Part shown: piece after piece, positions 27,851 to 36,108 of the stretch
Layout of the letters: each line of letters starts with the position of its first letter
How positions within the stretch are numbered: the first letter of the stretch is position 1
Source of the DNA: Anaerolineae bacterium
GTDB lineage: Bacteria > Chloroflexota > Anaerolineae > Promineifilales > Promineifilaceae
DNA length: 64,000 nucleotides
Assembly (NCBI GenBank): GCA_023954475.1
Contig: JAMLHW010000011.1
Coordinates: 118,495 to 182,494, forward strand
Reading direction: 5' to 3'
Program-made: the position numbers and the translations under genes
The notes under the pieces: model-generated
Told to the model about the DNA's origin: nothing
What the model saw: the letters and a program-made list of their open reading frames with translations, nothing else
Database searches by the model: none

Positions 27851-27887
27851 CGTGGCCTCCGCCGCAGACACAAGCGGCGGCGCCACG
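27851..27887. terminator. GC-rich stem-loop
   Basis: CGTGGC-ct-CCGCCGC (27851-27865) pairs with GCGGCGG-c-GCCACG (27874-27887) with small internal asymmetry. No T-tract; may end read-through from the upstream genes before the Pho-box-like array. Confidence 0.45.
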
Positions 27888-27940
27888 TGGTGCCGATCCC
27901 CGTTCAATTTGCCCGTAGCTTCCTGAGTCAGCCGGCTTGC

Positions 27941-27979
27941 TTAACAACATCCTAACAAGCTCGCAACAATCCCCTAACC
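27941..27979 (+). promoter_or_regulatory. Pho-box-like array of four 11-bp-spaced direct repeats
   Basis: TTAACA (27941), CTAACA (27952), GCAACA (27963) and CTAACC (27974) are spaced exactly 11 bp apart. Hexamers of this type with five-base gaps are the recognised binding pattern of PhoP/PhoB-type OmpR-family response regulators (TTAACA-N5-TTAACA in Bacillus). The array lies about 80-120 bp before the VTC-domain gene, whose family is tied to polyphosphate, so phosphate control is a natural hypothesis. An OmpR-family regulator is encoded 6 kb away (34079). Confidence 0.55.
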
Positions 27980-28060
27980 AACTTACCACATTCCCTGAAC
28001 ATCATTCGAGTATCCTTACCGCAGTTGCAAGCAAGGAAACGCAACGGCGGGAAGGTCATG

Positions 28061-28885
28061 ATGTTAAGCACGATACCGACAGATACAAATTTCTTGAACT
28101 GGATGACAGCGCCGACAGCCGTGGAACACGCCGTGGCTGGGTTTGCGCCAATTTCTTTGGCGGAAATCGGCAAAGCTGCGCTGCTCGACCGGGTTGAGAC
28201 AAAATATGTCGTATCGGCCGAAACATTGCCCACCTTTCTCGAAGCCATGCGCTTCGACTACCGCATCCTGTCCATCAAAGGGAAACGGCTCAACCGCTAC
28301 CAAACGCTGTATTTCGATTCGGCCGATTTTGATCTCTACCGGCGTCACCATGCCGGCGCATCCAATCGCTACAAAGTGCGGTCGCGCCAATACATCGAAA
28401 CAGGCAAAACCTTCCTCGAAATCAAGCACAAAGACAACAAGCGCCAGACACGCAAACAGCGCTACGCAACCAACGAATTCCTGCACGTCATTGACCCGCA
28501 GAGTGGCGACTTTTTGCGCCAACGCTACCCGCACAACGTCGATCTGCTGTATGGGCGGTTGCTGACCAACTACACGCGTATCACGCTGGTCAGCCGGAGC
28601 GACGCCGAGCGCGTCACCATCGACCTCGACCTGAGTTTTGAGTGGGAAGGCCGCATCGTCGCCCTGCCACACATCGCTATTATCGAGGTTAAACGGGTAC
28701 CACATTCGGCCGAATCACCCGCCGCTGCGCAACTACGGCGGCAGCATGTGCGCCCCCAGCGCTTCAGTAAATATTGCATTGGGGTCAGCCTCATCTACCC
28801 CCACATCAAGCACAATAACTTCAAACCCACACTGCGGCTGCTCAGCAAATTGTCGCAAGGAGTACCCCATGCTTACCGACAGTAA
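28061..28885 (+). CDS. VTC-domain (polyphosphate polymerase-like) protein
   Basis: About 274 residues. The CYTH/VTC tunnel-fold signature is present: RVETKYVV, NRYQTLYFDS, YKVRSRQYIETGKTFLEIKHK, ITLVSRSDAERVTIDLDL and IIEVKR, with alternating basic and acidic residues that line the triphosphate tunnel. The yeast VTC catalytic subunit makes polyphosphate from ATP; for bacterial homologues that activity is proposed by homology. GGAAGG gives best spacing to ATG 28061 (28058 is possible). It overlaps the DUF4956 gene by 17 bp, as in other bacteria where VTC, DUF4956 and CotH or Cthe_2159-type genes cluster. Confidence 0.85.
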   Translation: MLSTIPTDTNFLNWMTAPTAVEHAVAGFAPISLAEIGKAALLDRVETKYVVSAETLPTFLEAMRFDYRILSIKGKRLNRYQTLYFDSADFDLYRRHHAGASNRYKVRSRQYIETGKTFLEIKHKDNKRQTRKQRYATNEFLHVIDPQSGDFLRQRYPHNVDLLYGRLLTNYTRITLVSRSDAERVTIDLDLSFEWEGRIVALPHIAIIEVKRVPHSAESPAAAQLRRQHVRPQRFSKYCIGVSLIYPHIKHNNFKPTLRLLSKLSQGVPHAYRQ

Positions 28886-29516
28886 TCTCTTCACGGGCTT
28901 TGCGCTGAATGTCATCGTTGCCCTGATCATCGTGCGCGGCATTTACTACCCGAGCAAGCCAGACAAGAATTATGTCATCACTTTCATGGCGTTCAATACG
29001 TTGATATTTTTCGTGATGAGCTTGCTCAGTTCGATTGAAGTCAGCATTGGCGCGGGGTTTGGCCTCTTCGCTATCTTTTCGATTCTACGCTATCGCACCG
29101 ATCCGATGCCGCCACGCGAAATAACCTATCTGTTTATTTTGATTGGCTTGCCGATTATCAATGCGACGCTCAACAGCGGCATTGCGTGGCCGACATTGTT
29201 GCTCGTCAACGTCGCCGTAATTGCGGTGTTGTATGTTTTGGAGCGGGGCTGGGGCTTTCAATATGAAGAGTCCAAGCGTATCGTCTACGATCGCATCGAG
29301 CTAATTCGCGCGGAAGATCGCGATCTGTTGCTGGCCGATCTACGTCAGCGCACCGGTCTGCCCATCACGCGGATCGAGGTCGGCAAGCTGGATTTTCTCA
29401 GGGATTCGGCCGAGATCAAACTTTTTTATCCACCGACCGGTGACGGTTGGTCAAATGACACGACAACCAATGATTACGAATACAACTACGACATGACAAC
29501 CAATAAATTGTCATAA
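28869..29516 (+). CDS. DUF4956 membrane protein of the VTC cluster
   Basis: 215 residues: four membrane helices in the first 120 residues (NLFTGFALNVIVALIIVRG, YVITFMAFNTLIFFVMSLL and following) with the conserved FSILRYRTDPMPPREITYLFI loop, then a cytosolic ferredoxin-like tail (residues 130-200). This is the DUF4956 family, almost always next to VTC-domain genes, which suggests that it is the membrane partner through which polyphosphate or a related polyanion is handled; that role is inference. AAGGAG precedes ATG 28869. Confidence 0.85.
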   Translation: MLTDSNLFTGFALNVIVALIIVRGIYYPSKPDKNYVITFMAFNTLIFFVMSLLSSIEVSIGAGFGLFAIFSILRYRTDPMPPREITYLFILIGLPIINATLNSGIAWPTLLLVNVAVIAVLYVLERGWGFQYEESKRIVYDRIELIRAEDRDLLLADLRQRTGLPITRIEVGKLDFLRDSAEIKLFYPPTGDGWSNDTTTNDYEYNYDMTTNKLS

Positions 29517-29528
29517 ATGAGGAACCAC

Positions 29529-31337
29529 ATGAATATCCAAAAACACACCAGATTCATCGCACTTAGCTTCCTGATGCTGAGCCTGATTCTCAGCGCCTGC
29601 AGCACAACGGCAGCACAACCCATCAGCGAAACCACCTTTACACAGCTAACAGATTCTGTCTCCGTTGCCGCGACGCAGGGAGAAACGACGACAGCAGCCA
29701 TATCGGCCGAAACCGATACAATGTCTGCATCGTCACAGGCAACGGCTAGTCAAATCACGGCCATCAGCGCCGATGTCGCTGCACTGACAGAAAGCGATCA
29801 AACCGAACTGCGCAATGACGGCAGCGCAACCCATATCACGCTTAACGGCGCAAACGTCGCCGTTGTCGGGAACGGTGTCAGTGTCAACGACAGCGTTGTG
29901 ACCATCACCAATGGCGGCACCTATGTGTTGCAAGGCACGTTCAGTGAAGGCCAGATCGTGGTTGCAAGTGAGGACGATACGCCTGTTTACCTCGTGTTCG
30001 ACGGCGTGAATTTGAGTAACAGCACCACCGCGCCGCTGTTTATCAGCCAGGCAGAAGAAGTGATTATTGAGCTCAATGCCGGCAGCGAAAACGTCGTGAC
30101 CGACGGCGCAAACTACGTTTTCCCGGACGCAGAGACCGACGAACCGAACGCTGCCGTCTTCAGCAAGGATGATTTGACGATTACAGGCTCTGGTTCACTG
30201 ACCGTGTACGGCAATTACAACGACGGCATCGCCAGCAAGGATGGCCTCTTCATCGCCGGTGGCACCATCACGGTCAACGCGATTGACGATGGCATTCGCG
30301 GCAAAGATTTCGTGGTTATCAGCGGCGGCGACGTGACCGTGAACGCACAGGGAACCGGCATCAAAGCGGACAACGAAGACGATGTCAGCCTCGGTTATGT
30401 CTACATTGAAGACGGCACGCTTGTGCTGACGACCGGCGGTAAAGGTGTGAACGGCGCAAACCTGGTGACAGTTGATGGCGGCACGATTGTAGCCAATTCG
30501 GCCGATGACACGATCCACTCGAATGGCAACATCGTTATCAACGGCGGCAGCCTGACACTCGCCACCAACGACGACGGCATCCATGCCGACAGCAGCATCA
30601 CCATCAACGGTGGCACCATTGACATCGTTCAATCCTATGAGGGTATCGAGAGCGCCTTGATTACACTCAACGGCGGCATCGTGTCGGTCGTTTCCAGCGA
30701 TGACGCGACCAATGTGACAGACGGCAGCGGCTCGGGGGGCGGCCCCGGCGGTGGTCCCGGAGGGGGTCGCCCCGGTGAACAGCAGACGACAGCCTACACC
30801 GGCAACCTTTTCCTGATTATCAACGGCGGCACGTTGATCGTCAATGCGGGCGGCGACGGTCTCGACAGCAACGGCGCAATTGAAATGAACGGTGGATTGG
30901 TCATCGTCAATGGGCCGACGGAGCAGATGAACGGCGCGCTCGACTACAATGGCACCTTTGCGATGAACGGCGGCTACCTAGTTGCGGTCGGCAGCTCCGG
31001 CATGGCGGAAGCACCTTCAACGATTTCGACGCAGAATGCGCTGCTCGTCAACTTCGACCAGACGTTGCCGGCCGGTACGCTGGTGCATATCGAATCGGCC
31101 GATGGCAGTGACTTGCTCACCTTCGCGTCGAGCAAAGCGTTCCAATCGGTTGTATTCTCATCACCCGACCTGGCGCAGGGCGCAACGTACACAATTTCCT
31201 ATGGAGGCACGGCGAACGGCGATGCGCTGACTGGACTCTATCAACCGACTGACTATCAGGGCGGCACACAATTTGTCCAGCTCACGCTGTCAGACAGCAT
31301 TACGACTTACGGCGCACGTGGCGGACGACGTCCCTAG
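29529..31337 (+). CDS. Cthe_2159-like carbohydrate-binding lipoprotein
   Basis: 602 residues. Signal peptide with lipobox LSAC (about residues 18-21), a Ser/Thr/Ala-rich linker to about 110, then a parallel beta-helix of the Cthe_2159 type (VYLVFDGVNLSNS, AAVFSKDDLTITGSGSL, GGTITVNAIDDGIRGKD, GDVTVNAQGTGIKADNEDD). A glycine-proline run (GGGPGGGPGGGRP) interrupts the helix at about 400-415. Cthe_2159 binds cellulose and polygalacturonic acid and is the usual third member of VTC/DUF4956 loci. GAGGA precedes ATG 29529. The protein is probably surface-exposed and anchored by lipid. A link to polyphosphate is unexplained. Confidence 0.85.
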   Translation: MNIQKHTRFIALSFLMLSLILSACSTTAAQPISETTFTQLTDSVSVAATQGETTTAAISAETDTMSASSQATASQITAISADVAALTESDQTELRNDGSATHITLNGANVAVVGNGVSVNDSVVTITNGGTYVLQGTFSEGQIVVASEDDTPVYLVFDGVNLSNSTTAPLFISQAEEVIIELNAGSENVVTDGANYVFPDAETDEPNAAVFSKDDLTITGSGSLTVYGNYNDGIASKDGLFIAGGTITVNAIDDGIRGKDFVVISGGDVTVNAQGTGIKADNEDDVSLGYVYIEDGTLVLTTGGKGVNGANLVTVDGGTIVANSADDTIHSNGNIVINGGSLTLATNDDGIHADSSITINGGTIDIVQSYEGIESALITLNGGIVSVVSSDDATNVTDGSGSGGGPGGGPGGGRPGEQQTTAYTGNLFLIINGGTLIVNAGGDGLDSNGAIEMNGGLVIVNGPTEQMNGALDYNGTFAMNGGYLVAVGSSGMAEAPSTISTQNALLVNFDQTLPAGTLVHIESADGSDLLTFASSKAFQSVVFSSPDLAQGATYTISYGGTANGDALTGLYQPTDYQGGTQFVQLTLSDSITTYGARGGRRP

Positions 31338-31384
31338 ACGCAGATCGGGCTTTAATTCTTTCTCCTTTTGCCTTTATCATCGGT

Positions 31385-31666
31385 ATGAACACCCATTTTA
31401 CGGGGGTTGCAGTTCATGAATGGCTGGGTGCCGCATTAGGCGTCGCCCTGAGTTGTCACATGATGCTGCACTGGAAATGGATCACGTCGGTTACCAAGCG
31501 GCTTTTCAAGATGTTGCTCACCGTCCAGCGTGTCCACTATTTCATTGATCTGGCCCTGTTTATCAACAGTGATAACAGATTCCTAACAAGTCGATCATAT
31601 TATCGCAACATGTTGGCGCTACCATGGGTAGCAGTTGAAACAATCCAGAGAGTAAATCTGTTTTGA
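31385..31666 (+). pseudogene. DUF4405 membrane-domain remnant, 5' truncated
   Basis: The open frame reads GVAVHEWLGAALGVALSCHMMLHWKWI, the conserved HEWLG...H..LHW core of DUF4405 membrane proteins (possible heme or metal histidines). The similarity continues upstream of the ATG (in-frame IILSPFAFIIG-like hydrophobic codons from about 31340), where no start codon exists, so the N-terminal helix is cut off. The C-terminal third lacks the expected helix. No ribosome site. Best read as a decayed gene; a short functional protein from ATG 31385 cannot be excluded. Confidence 0.5.
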
Positions 31667-31702
31667 ATACGAGAAGTATCTTCTCAAAAACCTGGGGCAA
31701 GG

Positions 31703-31770
31703 CGTAGGTCGGATTGTCAATCCGACTGTGCGGAATACCATTCCGCCCTACGATTACCCGAAAATTCGGG
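31703..31770. repeat. REP-like cloverleaf palindrome cluster
   Basis: Outer arms CGTAGG (31703-31708) and CCTACG (31747-31752) enclose two hairpins, GTCGGATTG-t-CAATCCGAC (31708-31726) and GCGGAAT-acc-ATTCCGC (31730-31746), giving a three-way junction. CCCGAA-aa-TTCGGG follows (31757-31770). This form is typical of dispersed REP-type elements. Located in the leader of the dioxygenase gene. Confidence 0.6.
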
Positions 31771-31815
31771 AAGATACCGAGAAGCTATCAAAACACAAGT
31801 GAGGAATACATTATT

Positions 31816-32655
31816 ATGGACAATGACGACAGAACAATCGGCCGAATTCTCACACGCCGTGATGCATTGAAGTTGTTAGGGGCAGCGGGTCTGGCTGCGT
31901 TGGTTAGCTGCACCCCCGATATGACCGAAGTCACGGCAACATTACCGCCAGAGGGTGCAACCGCCATCAATCCAACCGTGCAAGCTAATCTGGCCAACGA
32001 GGTAGCGACTGCTGAAGCCGTGAATACAGTTGTTGCTAATATTCCGAACTGTGTGGTGCAGCCCGAGGTGACGGAAGGCCCGTACTATGTCGATATAAAC
32101 ATGCTGCGGCAGGACATAACTGAAGGCAAGGAAGGAATTCCTCTGATGTTGACTTTCAACGTGACGGAGGTCAGCGCAGATGGCTGCGTACCGATGCAAA
32201 ATGCACTTGTCGAAATTTGGCATTGCGACAAGGACGGCGTGTACTCTGGCGTCAATGACCCCGGCTTCGATACGACAGGCCAGACTTGGCTACGCGGTGC
32301 ACAGACAACGGACGCTAACGGCAATGTGACATTCAAGACCATCTTTCCTGGCTGGTATTCGAGCCGCTGCATACACATCCATTTTAAAGTACACCCAACG
32401 GGAGAGCTTGAATTTACATCGCAATTATTCTTCCCGGATGCTTTCAACAACCAGATTGTGACACAGGCTCCCTACGCAAAAGGCGTTCCCGATACGACGA
32501 ACGCCAGAGACAATATCTATCAGGATTCGCTCTTGGCCAGTGCGACAGAGTCGGATGATGGCGTTACAGCTAACTTTGCCCTCGGCATCGATCTCTCGAC
32601 GGTTGGCACTGGTAGCTTTGATCAAGGTCCCCGACCTCCAGCCAAAAGAGGTTGA
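31816..32655 (+). CDS. Exported intradiol ring-cleavage dioxygenase-like protein
   Basis: 279 residues. The N-terminus has RRDALKLLGAAGLAALVSC, a Tat-like motif (RRD) that also carries a lipobox-like cysteine, then a Thr/Ala linker. The dioxygenase fold begins near VVQPEVTEGPYYVD; the non-heme Fe(III) ligands expected for the family are Tyr143 (DGVYSG), Tyr181 (PGWYSSR), His187 and His189 (CIHIHFKV), with Arg184 also conserved. All four ligands are present. Family enzymes split catechols between the hydroxyls (protocatechuate 3,4-dioxygenase type); exported Tat/lipoprotein forms are known in soil bacteria, substrate undefined. ATG 31816 follows GAGGA. Confidence 0.85.
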   Translation: MDNDDRTIGRILTRRDALKLLGAAGLAALVSCTPDMTEVTATLPPEGATAINPTVQANLANEVATAEAVNTVVANIPNCVVQPEVTEGPYYVDINMLRQDITEGKEGIPLMLTFNVTEVSADGCVPMQNALVEIWHCDKDGVYSGVNDPGFDTTGQTWLRGAQTTDANGNVTFKTIFPGWYSSRCIHIHFKVHPTGELEFTSQLFFPDAFNNQIVTQAPYAKGVPDTTNARDNIYQDSLLASATESDDGVTANFALGIDLSTVGTGSFDQGPRPPAKRG

Positions 32656-32687
32656 GACCAAAAGCGGAGCCATACGATCGTATTACT

Positions 32688-32771
32688 CTGTAACAAAAGA
32701 AGCCTGGCTTTTTCGTTTGGTGCAAACGCTACTCATAGCAAAAGCCAGGCTTCTGAAAACTTCTGTTACAG
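32688..32771. terminator. Long stem-loop between the dioxygenase and HhH lipoprotein genes
   Basis: AGAAGCCTGGCTTTT (32698-32712) pairs exactly with 32740-32754, and outer arms CTGTAAC (32688-32694) and GTTACAG (32765-32771) extend it. A terminator role is plausible, but an 84-bp nested inverted repeat could also be a small mobile remnant. Confidence 0.55.
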
Positions 32772-32821
32772 TGTAGTATTTTGAAACAGGAAAATATCGA
32801 AACAAAAGTGAGGATAACAAT

Positions 32822-33472
32822 ATGAAACGAGTGACTATTTTACTTATTCTGGCAATGACCATTTTGCTGGCGGGCTGTATTGCTTCGCAAGCGGCTGAAG
32901 AATCGACTGGCACGGTTGCGCCGACGCTGGAGGTATCTACCGAGACGACAGCGCAAGCGGCAACACCGACGACGGCTGCGGACAACTCAAGCGAAGAAAG
33001 TGCCACGGTTGATCAGCCGGCAGCAGCCGTTGCAGAGCCGGCCCAGACCAGTGAAACGACTGACGCTGGCGCAGCTTCCGTTTCGGTGGTTGAGGCGGTC
33101 GCCAACAGCAAGCTCAATTTGAACAATGTATCGGCCGATGAGTTGCTGGCGACCATTCCCGGCTTCAGCAGTCGCATGACACGCGAATTTGCCGAGTACG
33201 CACCTTACGTCAGCATTCAGCAGTTCCGTCGCGAAATTGGCAAATATGTCGATGACGCAACGGTGGCAGGATATGAACAATATGTCTATGTGCCGATTGA
33301 CATCAATGAATCGGACGCGGCGACGATGGCACAGATTCCGGGTCTTGATGCGGCAACGGCTGAGGCGCTGATGGCAGCGCGGCCATTCGATTCGGCCGAA
33401 ACCTTCCTCGCTGAACTGGCAGCCCTTGCGCCGGCGGTCGATGTCAATGTTGCAGCCGGCTATCTCAAATAA
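32822..33472 (+). CDS. Helix-hairpin-helix lipoprotein (ComEA-like domain pair)
   Basis: 216 residues. Signal peptide with lipobox LAGC (about residues 16-19), a long Thr/Ala/Glu-rich low-complexity linker to about 95, then two helix-hairpin-helix modules: LNLNNVSADELLATIPGFS and DINESDAATMAQIPGLD, each followed by paired helices. The (L/I)N-N-A--L--IPG pattern is that of ComEA/photosystem PsbU-like HhH proteins, which often bind DNA. An exported, lipid-anchored HhH protein on a long linker would fit DNA capture at the surface, but no com genes are adjacent. GTGAGGA precedes ATG 32822. Confidence 0.75.
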   Translation: MKRVTILLILAMTILLAGCIASQAAEESTGTVAPTLEVSTETTAQAATPTTAADNSSEESATVDQPAAAVAEPAQTSETTDAGAASVSVVEAVANSKLNLNNVSADELLATIPGFSSRMTREFAEYAPYVSIQQFRREIGKYVDDATVAGYEQYVYVPIDINESDAATMAQIPGLDAATAEALMAARPFDSAETFLAELAALAPAVDVNVAAGYLK

Positions 33473-33486
33473 GAAGCAATCAGCGA

Positions 33487-33517
33487 GAGCGGCTAACTTT
33501 GAAACGGTTGGCCGCTC
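33487..33517 (+). terminator. Stem-loop after the HhH lipoprotein gene
   Basis: GAGCGGCTAAC (33487-33497) pairs with GTTGGCCGCTC (33507-33517) with one G-U; followed closely by the next gene's ribosome site, so it may attenuate rather than end transcription. Confidence 0.5.
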
Positions 33518-33532
33518 ATCCGGTGAAATGAA

Positions 33533-33970
33533 ATGAGTGAGATCGAACAAACTTATCGACGCTTTTTGCTCGTCGTTGCGGGCGGGTTGTTTGTCGGCAC
33601 AGTCATCGAGCTGATTTTGGCTGAACATTATCAGGATGCCGTGCAGTGGATCCCATTTGGACTATCAGCTATGGGTGTGCTGTTGGTGGTTTGGGCGTGG
33701 CTGCGTCCACAGGCGCAATCGCTCAAGGCGCTGCGCTACGGCATGATCGTCACTGCGGCGGGCAGTCTGTTTGGTGTGTATGAGCATCTCGTACACAATT
33801 TTGGCTTTGAGCTGGAAATTCGGCCGAATGCGACCGCCTCCCAGGTACTATTCGATGCACTCGCCGGTGCCAACCCGCTACTTGCACCGGGCACCCTTTT
33901 CCTGGCCGCACTGCTCGCCTACGCCGCTACCTACAAACATCCACTGCTGACATCGCGATCGACCAACTGA
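33533..33970 (+). CDS. Small four-helix membrane protein, unknown function
   Basis: 145 residues with four hydrophobic helices (about 10-30, 40-58, 67-88, 118-132). No family recognised. It lies between the HhH lipoprotein and the two-component regulator pair, 108 bp before the regulator start. ATG 33533 follows GGTGAAATGA. Confidence 0.55.
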   Translation: MSEIEQTYRRFLLVVAGGLFVGTVIELILAEHYQDAVQWIPFGLSAMGVLLVVWAWLRPQAQSLKALRYGMIVTAAGSLFGVYEHLVHNFGFELEIRPNATASQVLFDALAGANPLLAPGTLFLAALLAYAATYKHPLLTSRSTN

Positions 33971-34078
33971 CCCGAGTCACGCTCTTTCAGCAACCAATGT
34001 GCTGCCACAGTTGCAATGGCGATCAATTTAGATACAGTAGGCACAGATACGAAAACGGCACCGCTGGCAGGCAATGTT

Positions 34079-34768
34079 ATGAGTACAACAATTTTGATCG
34101 TTGATGATGACAAGAAAATGCGCGACATGCTGCGCTTCTATCTGGAAGAGGACGATTATCGCATCCTGGAAGCGGCCAACGGGCGCGAGGCGCTCTATGT
34201 TGCCCGGTACGAAAAGCCCGACTTGATTTTGCTCGACCTGATGATGCCGGAGATGGACGGTACCGAATTTATGCGCATCTATCGGCGCGAGGCCAACACG
34301 CCCGTCATTATGCTGACAGCCAAAGTGGACGACGCGGACGAGGTGCTGGGGCTGGAAATGGGAGCTGACGATTACATCACCAAACCGTTTTCGGTGCGCT
34401 CAGTACGGGCGCGCGTCCGCTCAGTGCTGCGGCGGGCAGGCGGGGATAGTATCGAGTCGGATGTTTTACGAGCGGGTGATCTTGCGCTCGACCGCAACGG
34501 ACGCATTCTCAAGGTTCGCGGCGAACTGGTCGATCTGACTCCGTCAGAATACAGTCTGCTCGAACTGATGATGGCCAATGCAGGCCGTGCCTTCTCGCGC
34601 ATCGACTTGCTCGAACACATTGCGGCTGACGCACTCGAAACGCAGGTACGCACCATCGATGTCCATATCCGCCATCTACGGGCCAAGATTGAGCCTGACG
34701 CAGGCGAACCGCGTTACATCCAAACGGTATACGGCATGGGATACCGCTTTATGGGCAAAGACACATGA
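34079..34768 (+). CDS. OmpR/PhoB-family response regulator
   Basis: 229 residues. Receiver domain (about 1-118) with acidic pocket DDD (about residues 9-11), phospho-acceptor Asp53 (LILLDLMMP), the Thr switch (MLTA) and Lys (TKPFS). The C-terminal winged helix (about 130-227) ends in VRTIDVHIRHLRAKIEPD and YIQTVYGMGYRF, the OmpR/PhoB DNA-binding signature; such regulators bind direct repeats. ATG 34079 is preferred (MSTTILIVDDD); an in-frame ATG at 34016 adds 21 unconserved residues. The stop overlaps the kinase start by four bases (ATGA). It is a candidate reader of the 11-bp repeat arrays at 27941 and 7340. Confidence 0.93.
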   Translation: MSTTILIVDDDKKMRDMLRFYLEEDDYRILEAANGREALYVARYEKPDLILLDLMMPEMDGTEFMRIYRREANTPVIMLTAKVDDADEVLGLEMGADDYITKPFSVRSVRARVRSVLRRAGGDSIESDVLRAGDLALDRNGRILKVRGELVDLTPSEYSLLELMMANAGRAFSRIDLLEHIAADALETQVRTIDVHIRHLRAKIEPDAGEPRYIQTVYGMGYRFMGKDT

Positions 34769-36108
34769 TTCAATCTCTGGCAACCAGGCTGACGCTGGCT
34801 TTTTTGACGATCGGGGTGTTGGGTGCGCTGCTGGTTGCCGTTGTTTCCAATATTCAGGTGCGCAGCCGCTTTAACAAGTTTATCTTTGAACAGGATTCGA
34901 ATAGTCTGGCTAACCAGCTTGCTGACTATTACATTGTAGAAGGGGATTGGGACGAAGTGGCTCAATTCTTTGCCGGATTGCCTGAGCGTTCGTTGCCGGG
35001 ACCGTGGGTTGTGCTGGTTGATTCGGCCGAAAATGAAATTATACGCTGGCCTCCCAACAGCGTTTTTATGCCCGACCAACCGACTGACCGCAGTCTGGTT
35101 GTCGTTGACGGCGTCACTGTGGCGACATTGATCCACGAGCCGCCCCCCGATCGTAACTTACCGGACGGCTTGCCACGAGAAGAAACCAACTTTCTGCGCG
35201 ATGTGACCATCGCCAGTTTTATCAGTGCGGGGGTCGCCATTGTCTTTGCTCTGGTGGTCGGTGTATGGTTGGCGCGACGCATGATGCGGCCAATCAACGC
35301 ATTGACGGACGCGACGCAGGCAATGGCAGCAGGAAAATTGGGCACACAGGTGCCGGTAGAATCACGGGATGAAATCGGCCGATTGGCACGTTCATTCAAC
35401 AAAATGAGCCGCGATCTCGCTGCAGCCAACCATCTGCGCACACAGATGACGGCTGATATCGCCCACGATTTGCGCACGCCGCTGACGGTACTTCAAGGTT
35501 ACCTCGAAGGATTAAAAGACGGCGAACTGGCGGGCAGTCCGCGACTGTATGCGGTGCTGTACGAAGAAGCGCAGCAGTTGAGTCACCTCGTGCATGAACT
35601 GCGCACGCTGTCGCTGGCTGATGCCGGTGAGCTACCGTTGCATAAACAACCGATCGACCCCAAAGCCCTGCTGGAGCGCAGTGGCCTGGCCTACGTCATG
35701 CAGGCAGAACAACAGGGAGTCGTACTGCACATTGAGGCGGCTGATGATCTACCTGCAATCATGGTCGATCTCGAACGCATGACGCAGGTACTCAACAATC
35801 TCGTCTCCAACGCGCTGCGGCACACCCCAACCGGTGAGATTACGCTGGCGGCCCATGTCGCAGGCGAAAAGATGGTATTGCAGGTGCGCGATACCGGCGT
35901 CGGAATTGATTCGGCCGATTTGCCGTATATTTTCGACCGCTTTTACCGTGCTGATAAATCGCGTTCGCGTCAGGAGTATGAGGCCGGATCGTCGGGGCTG
36001 GGGCTGGCGATTGCCAGGGCGATTGTGTTGGCGCACGGGGGAGAAATTTCGGCCGAAGCACAGCCGGGCAACGGCACAACCATTAACATTGCGCTTCCAC
36101 TTAGATAA
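34765..36108 (+). CDS. HAMP-containing sensor histidine kinase
   Basis: 447 residues: a first membrane helix (about 9-29), an extracytoplasmic sensor region to about 148, a second membrane helix (about 149-171), HAMP (about 172-225, RRMMRPINALTDATQAM), HisKA with phospho-acceptor His234 (DIAHDLRTPLTVL), and HATPase with N box (NNLVSNALRHTP), G1 (DTGVGI) and G2 (GSSGLGLAIA). Complete EnvZ/PhoR-type architecture. Translationally coupled to the upstream response regulator, so the two form a pair; the stimulus is unknown because the sensor region has no recognised fold. Confidence 0.93.
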   Translation: MIQSLATRLTLAFLTIGVLGALLVAVVSNIQVRSRFNKFIFEQDSNSLANQLADYYIVEGDWDEVAQFFAGLPERSLPGPWVVLVDSAENEIIRWPPNSVFMPDQPTDRSLVVVDGVTVATLIHEPPPDRNLPDGLPREETNFLRDVTIASFISAGVAIVFALVVGVWLARRMMRPINALTDATQAMAAGKLGTQVPVESRDEIGRLARSFNKMSRDLAAANHLRTQMTADIAHDLRTPLTVLQGYLEGLKDGELAGSPRLYAVLYEEAQQLSHLVHELRTLSLADAGELPLHKQPIDPKALLERSGLAYVMQAEQQGVVLHIEAADDLPAIMVDLERMTQVLNNLVSNALRHTPTGEITLAAHVAGEKMVLQVRDTGVGIDSADLPYIFDRFYRADKSRSRQEYEAGSSGLGLAIARAIVLAHGGEISAEAQPGNGTTINIALPLR

